From NCBI RefSeq assembly GCF_900186975.1, contig NZ_LT906441.1, forward strand, positions 496,001-560,000: a stretch of DNA of 64,000 bases. The letters run 5' to 3'. The first letter of the stretch is position 1. Each line of letters begins with the position of its first letter. Source of the stretch: Cutibacterium granulosum (GTDB lineage: Bacteria > Actinomycetota > Actinomycetes > Propionibacteriales > Propionibacteriaceae). The translations under genes were made by a program, and so were the position numbers. Shown one piece after another: positions 27,801 to 36,511 of the stretch. Below the pieces are notes generated by a model. The model was not told the DNA's origin. It was given only the letters and a program-made list of their open reading frames with translations, and searched no databases.

Positions 27801-28688
27801 ACCGGCGGGGACCCGCCTCGGACCGCTCTTCTCCAACCTTCTCACGGCGTGGACGAGCCACCAGACCGAGAGCCGGCACGGACACGACGACCTGAACCCA
27901 TCACTGGCAAGGTACTTCTGGAGGACACGATGACGACCAATCCATCATCCAGTGCCGGGCCCAGCCCTGTGCTACGGCTGTTGGGCCCGGTCGACCTGGT
28001 CGGTGCCCGTGGCCAGGCCCCCAGCAAGGCCAGACGCCAGTGCTTGGAGTACGCGGCGTGGATCCTGGCCCATCCCGGGGCCCGCTCCACCCAGATGTCC
28101 GACAGTTTGCTGGTTGCCGAAACCACCCGACGATCCAATCTGTCCCGACTGCGACGATGGTTGGGCAATGACGACTCTGGCGAGCCCTATCTGGCTGACG
28201 CCTATGACGGGCGTCTGCGGCTCTGTGACGAGATCACCACCGACTGGGAGCATCTCGAGGTCCTCATCACCGCTGGAGTGGCCCGTGCCACCGATGCGGC
28301 ACTTGCCGGAGCCCTGGACCTGGTGCGCGGTGCACCACTTGCCGATGCCGCCCCTGGGCAGTGGTTGTGGGCTGAGGAATGGCGGCTGGAGATGGTGCAG
28401 ACCATCCGCGACATCGGGGCCGAGCTGGCTCGGCGTCGGATGGCCGAAGGTGATCTCGACGGAGCCCGACGCGCCGTGAATCGAGCGTTGAGTGCGTGCC
28501 CCCAGGATGAGGTGCTGCTCACCACACAGATCCGTATCGCTCACCTGGCCGATGATCGTTGTGAGACGGAACGTCTGGTGTACCTGTTGGCGCGCCAGGC
28601 GCGTCGCATCGGCGTCGACCTGTCGGACGAGACCGTCACCGTGCTCCAGGAGGTGATGGAGGGACGACCACGTACCCGAGTGGTGTGA
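24861..28688 (+). CDS. Membrane protein with two LysM domains and a C-terminal BTAD-like regulatory domain
   Basis: This 1275-residue protein closes the pilus operon. Three N-terminal membrane segments are visible (residues ~5-35, 48-76, 88-115). A first LysM domain follows at ~190-238 (YRISATDDLWSLAERVYG...), then a Ser/Thr/Pro-rich region and a second LysM at ~334-384 (VVVHRGDTLSKLAREHLGD). A long low-complexity stretch leads to another membrane segment at ~552-575. The cytoplasmic part has a region at ~750-880 resembling a degenerate FtsK-like ATPase (DGTPMLMDLADSPGLVTVEG, with no P-loop lysine). The last ~240 residues form a winged-helix plus BTAD-like repeat region, as in SARP-type regulators. 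Proteins of this general plan occur at actinobacterial Tad loci. I infer a link between cell-wall state and gene regulation. An internal ATG at 27930 could produce the C-terminal part alone. The start ATG at 24861 overlaps the previous stop. Confidence 0.75.
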   Translation: MKRLITSVGSTLLLAALVIGSPTALLAWGRLDGLARLSPSALMSPDDGTIVLGLVTITGWAAWFVFTLSVVIEAVALATHSRVHVTLPGLSLVQGLAAGLLVASLAILAPAARGNCPTQQNITVATVGIAQQTRDDTTVQEGVPGLSGTGASVSRKLRGSQNRPMEFTEPDSARASGPARKMTAEPGYDMYRISATDDLWSLAERVYGEGTAWHQIARANSGMDVQHLPVGDQIKLPRAGMHGLGTYDPAAPGADTLDAGTTFSDSISTTSAPAAATWNLPNTGTTVDPAHGAGDLSGTDSAATGGATAEAASPSTDSAAALSSDSSPSHPSTTKVVVHRGDTLSKLAREHLGDADAWPQIWQLNRDLVTDPDVIDVGWQLTVPCTSQEHASGQDAGTAHRTARHDGGRTHESAVSRTTASEGAESARPARPEASHGPRDEMDSATTAPGTRAPTPLVPTPGGVGGTSADRETSSTDAGTRIPLAPGVPSQTGSAGAQGATASSAAEVGSSPRPTAGVSGDTPATAASRAVGSDPTGGLPRDGDGTGADSELLVRALSGMSLFLAGGISGALVSRRRQQLFSRKVGRRIPAVPEERQRTKQLLDAAGAVGSDGAGTTGETAADSWASAEARGPVIVPEDQISMSIDPTSEVTDTPDAPWHARTTAASELIRSMTEGLEEPDDTTEPEHASDVRDGNVDDDPGTEAFQHDDMAEHEVSSVEASCSSNGALPGQLSGQTGDELTATTVVLGQRLDGTPMLMDLADSPGLVTVEGPDRPCQSLVAAIGLCLVASRWSSGVDVIVVGESLRWLAQTGIEDVQPMTIDEVSRALPWWASRPHPHSHDMAAPEVMRVILADEPIDVDDVAAVRAAGMVLVHLGSASGGLVIHVAERAGRERPGAAERTRPSASQLVGQMGRTTFEVQGVDRPMRRAIVDLVELTGQQADEPAPWWDDRTAYGSPQGSPGPDELTPDSSGEVLGKGETGGDPPRTALLQPSHGVDEPPDREPARTRRPEPITGKVLLEDTMTTNPSSSAGPSPVLRLLGPVDLVGARGQAPSKARRQCLEYAAWILAHPGARSTQMSDSLLVAETTRRSNLSRLRRWLGNDDSGEPYLADAYDGRLRLCDEITTDWEHLEVLITAGVARATDAALAGALDLVRGAPLADAAPGQWLWAEEWRLEMVQTIRDIGAELARRRMAEGDLDGARRAVNRALSACPQDEVLLTTQIRIAHLADDRCETERLVYLLARQARRIGVDLSDETVTVLQEVMEGRPRTRVV

Positions 28689-28698
28689 GGCGGTGAGC

Positions 28699-28776
28699 CA
28701 ATGCCACGTCGGGGTCGGTCCCGCAGCTGGAGGCGTTCGGCACGACGTCGTGGAGTCAGCACGACGTCGGGCATTG
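28699..28776. terminator. Hairpin-forming region between convergent genes
   Basis: CAATGCCACGTCG (28699-28711) can pair with CGACGT/GGCATTG (28762-28776) with a 2-nt bulge. The 50-nt loop holds the perfect palindrome CACGACGTCGTG (28741-28752), and CACGACGTCG recurs at 28760-28769. It lies between the end of the LysM gene and the end of the convergent MFS gene. Termination in both directions is an inference. Confidence 0.35.
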
Positions 28777-28794
28777 CCAGTCCTCCCGTGAAGG

Positions 28795-30153
28795 TCAGTC
28801 CTCCACGTGCAGGGTCTCCTGGATGGCCAGTGGTTCCCCGCCCAGGGCAGTGCCCCGATTGAACTCCGTATCGCCGTACCGATGGGTGCGCAGCAGGAAA
28901 CCGATCCCCAGCAGCAGGTACGCCCCACCCAGACCCAGGAGGTGCGGGGTGGACATGCCCTCATCGGGGACGAGAGCTGCAGCCAGCGCGGATCCGCCGA
29001 CGAAGGCTGCGTTGTAGACCATGTCGTAGACGATGAAGACACGCCCCTTGAAGGCGTCGGCGACGTGGGCCTGACAGATGGTGTCGGTGCCCGCCTTGAC
29101 CGACTGGGCGAACACACCGATGAAGAACGACGCAATGAGCAGGGCGAATCGATTGATGATCGCCCCGGGGAACACCTGCACCACGGCGGTGGCGACCATG
29201 AGACTGGTCAGGGCCCGCCGCATACCGATGCCATGCACCAAGGGGGGCATGAATGCCGCCGACAGCACGATCCCCGTTCCCATGACGACACCCCACACCA
29301 TCATGTCGCCCATCGCCCCGTTGATGTCGGTCTGGGCGTGCAGCAGATTGCGGTAACCGAGGATCATTGCCACCGAGTACACCCCGAACAGCACCCGCTG
29401 GACGCCGATGAACGTCAACCCAGTACGTACCGTGGGCAGCTTGGCGCAGTGACGGAACCCCTCCAGGGCCGAGCGCAACACGTCGGAGGCACGCTCGCTG
29501 CGATCGATGCGGGTCGGTCCGAGCTCCCAACGGTCGAATCGCATGCCCAGACCCACCGAGAATGCGAAGAGCGTCGCCGAGATGACGAAGATGATGGTGT
29601 CGGCATGATGCACCGGCATGTGTCGGCCGGCGATCAGGCGCACGGCAGTCGCGATGACGGCACCCAGCATGAGCCCCAGCGGCCCGATGATCGGCATGAT
29701 CGACGAGGCCGTCAGATATTCGCGCTTGTCAATGGTGTGTTCCAGCCCGGCAGTGAGTGCCGTGAGCAGGAAACGGTTCATGCTCATCGCCACCAGCAGC
29801 AGGATGAGCAGGGCGATGTGGGAGGCCTTGTCGCGTGCGCCGTTCCACACCAGTACGCCCAGCATCAGGGCGATGAGGCAACGCAGACCGTCCGTTCCCA
29901 CGAGGATGCGTTGCCGTGACCATCGATCCAGCACCAAGGAGACGAATGGGCCGAGCAGACAGAAGGGCAGCAGCGTGATGGCAAGCACCATGGCAATGGA
30001 CCACGCGTCCGGCTGCTGCTCCGGCGACAACAGGACGTAGGAGGCCATGCCCACCTGTAGGGTGCCGTCCGCAGCCTGGGTGAAGATGCGTACCCCAAGG
30101 ATCCTGCGGAACCTGGGGTGACGCCACAGGCACTTGAGGTTCTGCCAGAACAC
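28795..30153 (-). CDS. Major facilitator superfamily transporter
   Basis: The 452-residue protein has about twelve hydrophobic segments and an MFS-like central loop. The conserved loop between TM2 and TM3 reads LVLDRWSRQRILVGTDGLR, the position of the MFS motif A. The overall pattern resembles proton-driven exporters of the drug/solute type, but no substrate can be read from the sequence. The GTG start is preceded by AAGGAGAG at a 5-nt distance. It stands alone, convergent with the pilus operon and divergent from fhs. Confidence 0.8.
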   Translation of the reverse strand: MFWQNLKCLWRHPRFRRILGVRIFTQAADGTLQVGMASYVLLSPEQQPDAWSIAMVLAITLLPFCLLGPFVSLVLDRWSRQRILVGTDGLRCLIALMLGVLVWNGARDKASHIALLILLLVAMSMNRFLLTALTAGLEHTIDKREYLTASSIMPIIGPLGLMLGAVIATAVRLIAGRHMPVHHADTIIFVISATLFAFSVGLGMRFDRWELGPTRIDRSERASDVLRSALEGFRHCAKLPTVRTGLTFIGVQRVLFGVYSVAMILGYRNLLHAQTDINGAMGDMMVWGVVMGTGIVLSAAFMPPLVHGIGMRRALTSLMVATAVVQVFPGAIINRFALLIASFFIGVFAQSVKAGTDTICQAHVADAFKGRVFIVYDMVYNAAFVGGSALAAALVPDEGMSTPHLLGLGGAYLLLGIGFLLRTHRYGDTEFNRGTALGGEPLAIQETLHVED

Positions 30154-30657
30154 GAACTCTCCTTCGTCGACACATGTCGGCTGAGACGATCCTACGCGTG
30201 CCAGAAAAGTATGGGATGTGCGACCACGAGGGTGTCACGAGGCTGCCGAGAACCCATGGCTGCGGGCCTCCTGGTGCCTCCGCCGGAAGACCAAGAAGTC
30301 GCGAGCAGGAAATCCGATCATGGCACTGCGCGACATGAGCTCCGCCGGGCAGACGTTCCGACGTCTGGATGTGCGCGGATCCCATGACGTGACGACGCTG
30401 GTCGAGCAGCCGGAGCAACGGAGTGACGCGCCGTGTTGTGTCACCGAACCGCCACGGTACGGCAGGATACGGTGCAGCAGGATGAGGTCTGCTGCCAACA
30501 CATGCGGCGGTACGTGATCCACATTCAGAATCGGATGGTGCAAGCCGGGGGGATGACGTCGCCCCGTGTCGGATCCACCTACGATATTGGGCAGTAGGGT
30601 CACCAGTACCGCGCCGACAGGCGACGACCAGGCAACGACGATATGGAGGACATGGCA
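30154..30657. other. Gap between the MFS gene and fhs
   Basis: These 504 bp between divergent genes have no supported gene. Two plus-strand frames of 89 and 99 codons are rich in Arg, Cys and Ser and have no ribosome site, so I treat them as chance. No riboswitch that I recognise precedes fhs. TACGAT (30580-30585) could be a -10 for fhs, but no -35 stands at the right distance. Confidence 0.35.
30645..30650 (+). promoter_or_regulatory. Ribosome binding site fixing the fhs start
   Basis: GGAGGA lies 7 nt before the ATG at 30658. It overlaps the ATG at 30643 and sits against the ATG at 30652, so the third ATG is the likely start. Confidence 0.7.
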
Positions 30658-32349
30658 ATGAAGTCGGATCTGCAGATCGCCCGGGAGGCTCGCCTCGAGC
30701 CCATTGAGCACGTTGCGAACCGGGCCTCGATCCCGGAGAGCTACCTCGAGCATTACGGCCGCGACGTCGCCAAGGTGTCCCTGGACATCGAGCAGGCCCA
30801 CGAGGGACGCCCCCGTGCCAAGTACGTCGTCGTCACCGCCGTGACCCCCACCCCACTGGGGGAGGGCAAGACGACGACGGCAGTCGGACTGGCCCAGGGA
30901 CTCGAGAAGATCGGTCGGAAGACGATGCTCGCCCTGCGTCAACCCTCGATGGGGCCGACCTTCGGCATCAAGGGCGGCGCTGCCGGGGCCGGATACTCCC
31001 AGGTGCTCCCCATGGAGAAGCTCAACCTGCACCTCACAGGCGACTTCCACGCCATCACCGCCGCCCACAACCTCCTGGCGGCAATGATCGACAATCACCT
31101 GCACCAGGGCAACGCCCTCGACATCGAACCGCACTCCATCTCGTGGCGTCGCGTGGTCGACGTCAACGACCGGGCCCTGCGCAACACCATCGTCGGTCTG
31201 GGATCCAGGATCGACGGTGTGCCCCGGCAGACCGGATTCGACATCACCGCAGCCAGCGAGGTTGGCGTCATCCTGTCCCTGGCCACCTCGCTGGCCGACC
31301 TACGAGCCCGGCTGGGGCGCATCGTCGTCGCCTACACCCGCAGCGGTGAGCCGGTGAGTGCCGAGGACCTCCATGCGGCAGGTGCCATGACCGTCATCAT
31401 GAAGGACGCCATCAAACCCAATCTGCTGCAGACCACCGAGAACACCCCGGTGCTCGTCCACGCCGGACCATTCGGCAACATCGCCACCGGAAACTCCTCG
31501 GTCATCGCCGACCAGGTGGGCAGCAGGTGCGGTGACTTCCTGCTCACCGAGGCCGGATTCGGTGCCGACATGGGAGCCGAACGGTTCTTCAACATCAAGT
31601 GCCGCACCTCTGGCCTGCACCCCGACGCCGCCGTCCTGGTGGTGACGGTTCGCGCCCTCAAGGCACACTCGGGACGCTACAAGGTCGTCGCCGGGAAACC
31701 ACTACCCCCCGACATGCTTGCCGACAGCCCCGAAGACGTACTCGCCGGTGCCGACAACCTGCGCAAGCACATCGAGATCGTCCGCACCTTCGGAGTGTCG
31801 CCGATCGTGGCACTCAACGTCTTCCCCGACGACCATGACGACGAGATCGATGCGGTGCGCCGTGTCGCCGAGCAGGAAGGTGCCCATTTCGCCGCCTCCA
31901 CCCACGTCGTCGATGGAGGCAACGGAGCCATGGAGCTGGCCCGCGCCGTCGTCGACGCCTGTGACCAACCCACCGATTTTCGGTACACCTATGACCTGGC
32001 CGACAGTCTGGAGACCAAGATCGAGAAGATTGCCACCGAGGTCTACGGGGCCGACGGCATCGACATCTCGCCGCAGGCCGCCAAGGACCTCGCCCACTTC
32101 GAGGAGCTGGGCTACGGTCGACTTCCCGTCGTCATGGCCAAGACCCACCTGTCGCTGTCCCACGACCCCCAGCTCAAGGGTCGTCCCACCGGTTGGCGTC
32201 TGCCGGTGCGTGAGGTGCGCGCTGCCGTGGGCGCCGGGTACGTCTACGCGATCTGCGGCAACATGCGCACCATGCCCGGACTGGGAGCCCATCCGGCTGC
32301 CGAACGCATCGACATCGACGACAACGGTCAGGTCGTCGGCCTCTTCTGA
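30658..32349 (+). CDS. fhs: Formate-tetrahydrofolate ligase
   Basis: Fhs makes 10-formyl-THF from formate, THF and ATP, feeding one-carbon units to purine and fMet synthesis. The 563-residue protein begins MKSDLQIAREARLEPI, has the ATP-binding TPTPLGEGKTTTAVGLAQG, the folate-site segments (LNLHLTGDFHAITAAHNLL, EPHSISWRRVVDVNDRALR), and the C-terminal FhsA-typical PEVYGA-like and RMPGLGAHPAAERIDID-like stretches (here NMRTMPGLGAHPAA). Length and motif order match the family. The neighbouring genes are unrelated. It overlaps the convergent DUF3592-like gene by 22 bp at the 3' end. Confidence 0.96.
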   Translation: MKSDLQIAREARLEPIEHVANRASIPESYLEHYGRDVAKVSLDIEQAHEGRPRAKYVVVTAVTPTPLGEGKTTTAVGLAQGLEKIGRKTMLALRQPSMGPTFGIKGGAAGAGYSQVLPMEKLNLHLTGDFHAITAAHNLLAAMIDNHLHQGNALDIEPHSISWRRVVDVNDRALRNTIVGLGSRIDGVPRQTGFDITAASEVGVILSLATSLADLRARLGRIVVAYTRSGEPVSAEDLHAAGAMTVIMKDAIKPNLLQTTENTPVLVHAGPFGNIATGNSSVIADQVGSRCGDFLLTEAGFGADMGAERFFNIKCRTSGLHPDAAVLVVTVRALKAHSGRYKVVAGKPLPPDMLADSPEDVLAGADNLRKHIEIVRTFGVSPIVALNVFPDDHDDEIDAVRRVAEQEGAHFAASTHVVDGGNGAMELARAVVDACDQPTDFRYTYDLADSLETKIEKIATEVYGADGIDISPQAAKDLAHFEELGYGRLPVVMAKTHLSLSHDPQLKGRPTGWRLPVREVRAAVGAGYVYAICGNMRTMPGLGAHPAAERIDIDDNGQVVGLF

Positions 32350-32834
32350 GAGCGCACGCCCCAGCCGGCCACGCCGACGGCTGCAGCGACGAACAACCAC
32401 GGAACCATCCGGTACTTGATGCCCAGCGGCTTGTCCAGGGCAACGATGTCGTCGTCAACGTCGTGCCCCTGCCGGTCGATGACCAAGTTGACGCGATCAC
32501 CCTGGGAGAGCTGACCGTTCGACAGCGGCGGGGACAGGAGGATCCCGTCGTGCCCCTCATCGTGGTACGTGATGGCAGCCACAGTGCAGGCACGCCGCCT
32601 GGTCCGCTGCCAGGGATCCTCACACAGCCGGGAAGCGGTGCTGGTCTGGGTGACGACTCCGGTGATGTGATCGCCGGTGGCAAGGAACGTCTGGTTGCGG
32701 TCAGCCAGAACGAACAGCAGCCCGGCCATGGCAAGGAGGAACAGCGTTGCCGCTGCGATGAGGATCTTCCAGACGTGGGTCACGACTGCCAGTGTAGAGG
32801 TTGCCCCCGAGCCAAGTGACGTCCTGAACGCCAT
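32328..32834 (-). CDS. DUF3592-like small membrane protein
   Basis: The 168-residue product has one membrane segment near the N-terminus (VWKILIAAATLFLLAMAGLLF), a soluble domain of about 80 residues (DHITGVVTQTSTASRLCED, ITYHDEGHDGILLSPPLSNG, GDRVNLVIDRQG), and a second membrane segment near the C-terminus. That layout matches DUF3592 proteins, whose role is unknown. No good ribosome site precedes the ATG at 32834; a GTG near 32783 is an alternative start. Its 3' end overlaps the convergent fhs stop. Confidence 0.65.
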   Translation of the reverse strand: MAFRTSLGSGATSTLAVVTHVWKILIAAATLFLLAMAGLLFVLADRNQTFLATGDHITGVVTQTSTASRLCEDPWQRTRRRACTVAAITYHDEGHDGILLSPPLSNGQLSQGDRVNLVIDRQGHDVDDDIVALDKPLGIKYRMVPWLFVAAAVGVAGWGVRSQKRPTT

Positions 32835-33170
32835 GCAGGTGTGGTCAATGCCGAACTGGCAAGAGGCACTGTCATGATTCCCACGCCATGTGTCCCCACC
32901 GGATCGTGGGCATTGCCGAACTCATCGCAGGGGTGTGGACGAGGTGTCTGCTCGATCCTCGTGCTGCCGGGTACGCGTTGTTCGTCTCGACCCGACTCCG
33001 GTCCGAGGGGGAGGCGGACACGGCACCTGGCCCGACCCCTTTTCGGGGCCGGGCCAGTCATGCGTCGAAAGAGCTGTTCTGGTGTGGATGACGCCACCAC
33101 GATCATCGTCAGGTGGTGCGGGTCGCCATCACGGTGGCAGCGGCGTCACCCACCATTCAGCTTTGCAGAC
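32835..33170. other. Gap between the DUF3592-like gene and the FtsX-type permease
   Basis: No gene is supported in these 336 bp. The left half should hold the promoter of the DUF3592-like gene. The right half holds the strong hairpin at 33027-33057. Confidence 0.4.
33027..33057 (-). terminator. Strong hairpin, terminator of the ABC transporter operon
   Basis: CTGGCCCGACCCC (33027-33039) pairs with GGGGCCGGGCCAG (33045-33057) with one mismatch around a 5-nt T-rich loop. It lies 114 nt after the FtsX-type permease stop. It has no long T-run, but the stem is very stable. Confidence 0.65.
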
Positions 33171-35723
33171 TCACTCCTCGGCAAGTGCCTCGGTCGGTGC
33201 CGTCCGGGCGGCATGGCTGCCCGGCAATATCGACGCCAACGCAGCGGCCGCCATGCAGATGAGGACGAGTCCGATCGCCCACGGCCAGTCGACGCCGAAC
33301 TGCACCTGCACATTGGTGCCCGCAGCCCGGAAGATCGACGAGATCCCCAACCAGGCGAAGTATCCACCGGCGACCACTCCGACGAACACCCCGACGAAGC
33401 TGGTCTGCAGGGCCTCGTGGAGCAGCATGAGACGCAGACTGCGCTTCTGCATGCCCATGGCCCGCAGCAACGCCGATTCGCGGCGTCGCTCCAGCACCGA
33501 CAGGCCCAGGGTGTTGGCCACACCCACCAAGGCGATGAGCACTGCCACGCCCAGCAGGGCCGTGATGATCATGAGGATGACGTCCAAGATCTTGTCGAGG
33601 ATTCCGGCCGTGGGAAAGCCACCACTGATGCCGATGCCCGGGGTCGACATCAGGGGCGTGAGCCGCTCCATGACCGAGGTCATGTTGGTGCGGTCCTGCA
33701 TCTTCATCCACACCGCGCTCACCTGCTGATCGGCGGAGAGCCGGTCGAGGGTGGATCTGGTGGTCAGGGCCTCGCCGAAGTCGAGGACACCGGGAACCTT
33801 CGCGACGGAGAGCTCGACCGTCCCCTTCGATCCCTTGACCTTGATCTTCTCGCCCTTCTTGAACTGCGAGTTCTCGTTGACCAAGATGACGTTGTCATCC
33901 AGCTTCTCGGAGACGACGTCGCTGATCTGCGACATCTTGTCCTTCTCGGTGCCGTAGACGACCGTGGAACTCTCGTACGAAGCCTTGTCCTTGTCGCCGA
34001 GGTCGGCCAGCGTGCTCTCGAGATGCAGCTGTGTGGTGACATTGGGCAGGTCGTCGATCGTGCGCAGCGCGTTCTGGGGGAGTACCGGGGCCTTCCCCGC
34101 GGAGTCGGTGCCCTGATCGGCCCCCGACGACACACGGACGCCGGATTCGTGCTCCCCATCCGGACCGGACTCGTCGACGTCGGCGGGTTTCATCGACACC
34201 TGCATGTCGACCGGGAAGTGCTCCTCGATCATTCGATCGCCCGTGGAGCGCATGGTCGCGGTACCGATCTGCAGGGTCATCGACAGGCCGACCGCCAGCA
34301 TGAGGGCCACGGCCGTCAATGAGGTGCGGCTCGGGTTGCGCACTGCGTTGGAGGTCGACAGCCGTGCCGTCGGACCGAACGGTCGAATGACCAGTCCGAA
34401 GAGTTTGATGAGACTGGGCACGTACAGCGGGGCCGCCGCAAGCACTGCGATCGACAGGAATATCGCCGAGCCGATGGCCACCGGGATGGATGCCTGATTC
34501 TCGACGTGGAAGGTGAGCACCGACAGCCCGACACCGATGAGGAACAGCAGTGAGCACACGATGATGCGTGCGATCGACGCCTTCCTACGCTCCTCCACGG
34601 TGGGAACCGGGCGCAGCGCCTCCAACGGAGCCACCCGAGTGGCCCTGATGGCGGGCAGGAAAGCAGCCAGGACCGTGATGAGCACGCCGATGAGGAACTC
34701 ACCGACCAGCTCACCCACCGGCCAGCTCAGACCGAACCACAGGGCACCGGTGCGGGCGGCACCGATGAGGGAGAGCACGATGCCCAGGACGATGCCGAAC
34801 AGGGAGCCGAGCACGCCGAGCACGATGGCCTCCCCGAGGACCATGCGACGCACGTACCCTCCAGAAGCACCCACGGCACGCATGAGGCCGATCTGACGGC
34901 GACGCTGCGCCAGCAGGATGCCGAAGGTCGTGCTGATGATGATGACCCCCACCAGCAATGCGATGGCACCGAAGATCATGAGGCCGTACTTGGTGACGTC
35001 GAAGCTGCCGATGAGATCCTTGATCGACGCGTCCTGGAACTGTTTGGCGGTCTGTGCCGTGACGGGGTCGTTGGTGTCGAACTTCTGCACGCCCGCGACG
35101 TTCTTGACGATCGCCTTGTTGACGGCAGTGGCGTCGGACCCCGGCTTGACGTGCACCAACCAGGTGCTGTCGTCGCCGTCGTCCGATTCTCCCGGCCCGT
35201 CGACGTAGAAGGTCTCGTTGAGCAGGGCCTTGGGCTCATCGGCGATGCCGACCAAGGTGGCGTCCTGATCGTTGAACTTGAAGGTGTCGCCCACCTTGAG
35301 GTCGAGTTTCTTGGCGCCGTCCTTGGAGGCGACGACCTGGTTGGGCTTCTCGGGCCACTTTCCCTCGGTGAGCTTCGACCACCGGAATCCCTCGGACGGG
35401 GTGCTGTAGCTGGTGCCCATGACGTCCGAGCCGTTGTGGCTGGCCATGCCCGAGCTGCTGTACAGCGGCTCGACGTCCTTGACGCCGTCGGTGTCCTCGA
35501 TGGCCTTGGTGACCTTGTCGGGCTTCTCGATGGCCTTGGTGACCGTGACGACCGAGTCGGCCCTCGTACTGTAGATGGCCTGACGCTTGCCCTCGGCGGT
35601 GCCCTGGGTGCGCAGGAAGATGGAGATCGTCGACAGGAAGCCGATCGAGATGGCGATGGCGACGATGGTGGCCACCACCCTGCCGGGGTGGTAGCGCACT
35701 TCCTTGAGAGCTTGGCTGATCAT
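33171..35723 (-). CDS. MacB/FtsX-type ABC transporter permease
   Basis: The 850-residue permease has the MacB/FtsX plan duplicated as in large Gram-positive FtsX-type proteins. An N-terminal membrane segment is followed by a large extracytoplasmic domain, then three clustered membrane segments with the FtsX core (ILLAQRRRQIGLMRAVGASG and LGEAIVLGVLGSLFGIVLGI). A second block follows (AVRNPSRTSLTAVALMLAVG, another extracytoplasmic domain, then LSVLERRRESALLRAMGMQK and three more segments). Such pairs export or sense antimicrobial peptides or move lipoproteins or peptides; no substrate is evident. ATG 35723 overlaps the upstream ATPase stop (TGATG); a GTG one codon earlier is the alternative. 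Confidence 0.87.
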   Translation of the reverse strand: MISQALKEVRYHPGRVVATIVAIAISIGFLSTISIFLRTQGTAEGKRQAIYSTRADSVVTVTKAIEKPDKVTKAIEDTDGVKDVEPLYSSSGMASHNGSDVMGTSYSTPSEGFRWSKLTEGKWPEKPNQVVASKDGAKKLDLKVGDTFKFNDQDATLVGIADEPKALLNETFYVDGPGESDDGDDSTWLVHVKPGSDATAVNKAIVKNVAGVQKFDTNDPVTAQTAKQFQDASIKDLIGSFDVTKYGLMIFGAIALLVGVIIISTTFGILLAQRRRQIGLMRAVGASGGYVRRMVLGEAIVLGVLGSLFGIVLGIVLSLIGAARTGALWFGLSWPVGELVGEFLIGVLITVLAAFLPAIRATRVAPLEALRPVPTVEERRKASIARIIVCSLLFLIGVGLSVLTFHVENQASIPVAIGSAIFLSIAVLAAAPLYVPSLIKLFGLVIRPFGPTARLSTSNAVRNPSRTSLTAVALMLAVGLSMTLQIGTATMRSTGDRMIEEHFPVDMQVSMKPADVDESGPDGEHESGVRVSSGADQGTDSAGKAPVLPQNALRTIDDLPNVTTQLHLESTLADLGDKDKASYESSTVVYGTEKDKMSQISDVVSEKLDDNVILVNENSQFKKGEKIKVKGSKGTVELSVAKVPGVLDFGEALTTRSTLDRLSADQQVSAVWMKMQDRTNMTSVMERLTPLMSTPGIGISGGFPTAGILDKILDVILMIITALLGVAVLIALVGVANTLGLSVLERRRESALLRAMGMQKRSLRLMLLHEALQTSFVGVFVGVVAGGYFAWLGISSIFRAAGTNVQVQFGVDWPWAIGLVLICMAAAALASILPGSHAARTAPTEALAEE

Positions 35724-36511
35724 CACGCCTCCAGACTGGCCAGGGCCGTGCTGATGGTTTCGGCTTGCGGGGACTCGAAGTCATCGACGATATGGCCGTC
35801 GAAGAGCATGAGCGCCCGGTCGGCGTAGGACGCGGCGCGCGGGTCGTGGGTGACCATGATGATCGTCTGGCCGCGGTCGTCGACGCTGTGGCGCATGTAC
35901 TCCAACAGACGGGTGCCGGCCTTGGAGTCCAGGGCGCCGGTCGGCTCGTCGGCGAAGACCACCGAGGGACGGGTCACCATGGCGCGGGCGCAGGCCACTC
36001 GCTGCTGCTGACCACCCGAGAGCTCCGAGGGACGGTGCCCCAGTCGGTTGGCGATGCCCAGCTCATCCACGATCTGGTCGAAGAGTTCCTTGTCGGGCTT
36101 CCTGCCGGCAAGCTCCAGAGGAAGCAGGATGTTCTGCTTGGCGGTGAGCATCGGCAACAGGTTGAACGACTGGAAGATGAACCCGACCTCCTCACGACGC
36201 AGTCTGGTGAGCTGCTTGTCGGGCATGGTGTTGAGCTCGTGACCATTGAGGAAGGCACGTCCGGAGGTGATGGTGTCCAGGCCCGCCAAGCAGTGCATGA
36301 GGGTTGACTTGCCCGATCCGGACGGGCCCATGATCGCGGTAAAGGTGCCGCGGGCGAAACGTACGTCGACCTGGTCCAGTGCGATGACACGGGTCTCGTC
36401 GGATCCGTACACCTTGCTGAGCCGCAGGCCGGCGGCAGCGTCGGGGGCGATCGTCGAGGAGCCAGCTGCCGGATCTGCAGGGCTGACTGCGTAACGCGGT
36501 GGTGTGGTCAT
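35723..36511 (-). CDS. ABC transporter ATP-binding protein (MacB/LolD type)
   Basis: The 262-residue ATPase partners the FtsX-type permease it overlaps. It has Walker A (MGPSGSGKSTLMHC), the Q-loop region (VGFIFQSFNLLPML), the signature LSGGQQQRVACARA, Walker B with catalytic Glu (VVFADEPTGALDS), and the H-loop (IMVTHDPR). This is a complete, apparently functional set. The frame is open to 36568, but the ATG at 36511 is preceded by GAAAGG at 6 nt and is preferred. A 400-bp gap separates it from the response regulator gene upstream on the same strand. Confidence 0.93.
   Translation of the reverse strand: MTTPPRYAVSPADPAAGSSTIAPDAAAGLRLSKVYGSDETRVIALDQVDVRFARGTFTAIMGPSGSGKSTLMHCLAGLDTITSGRAFLNGHELNTMPDKQLTRLRREEVGFIFQSFNLLPMLTAKQNILLPLELAGRKPDKELFDQIVDELGIANRLGHRPSELSGGQQQRVACARAMVTRPSVVFADEPTGALDSKAGTRLLEYMRHSVDDRGQTIIMVTHDPRAASYADRALMLFDGHIVDDFESPQAETISTALASLEA

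Noticed and set aside
30218-30517. 99-codon plus-strand ORF before fhs
   Set aside because: Arg, Ser and Cys-rich, no ribosome site, no motif; looks like non-coding leader DNA.
32841-34322. 493-codon plus-strand frame over the FtsX-type permease
   Set aside because: The minus strand there encodes a clear permease; the plus frame is rich in Arg, His and Asp and has no motif.
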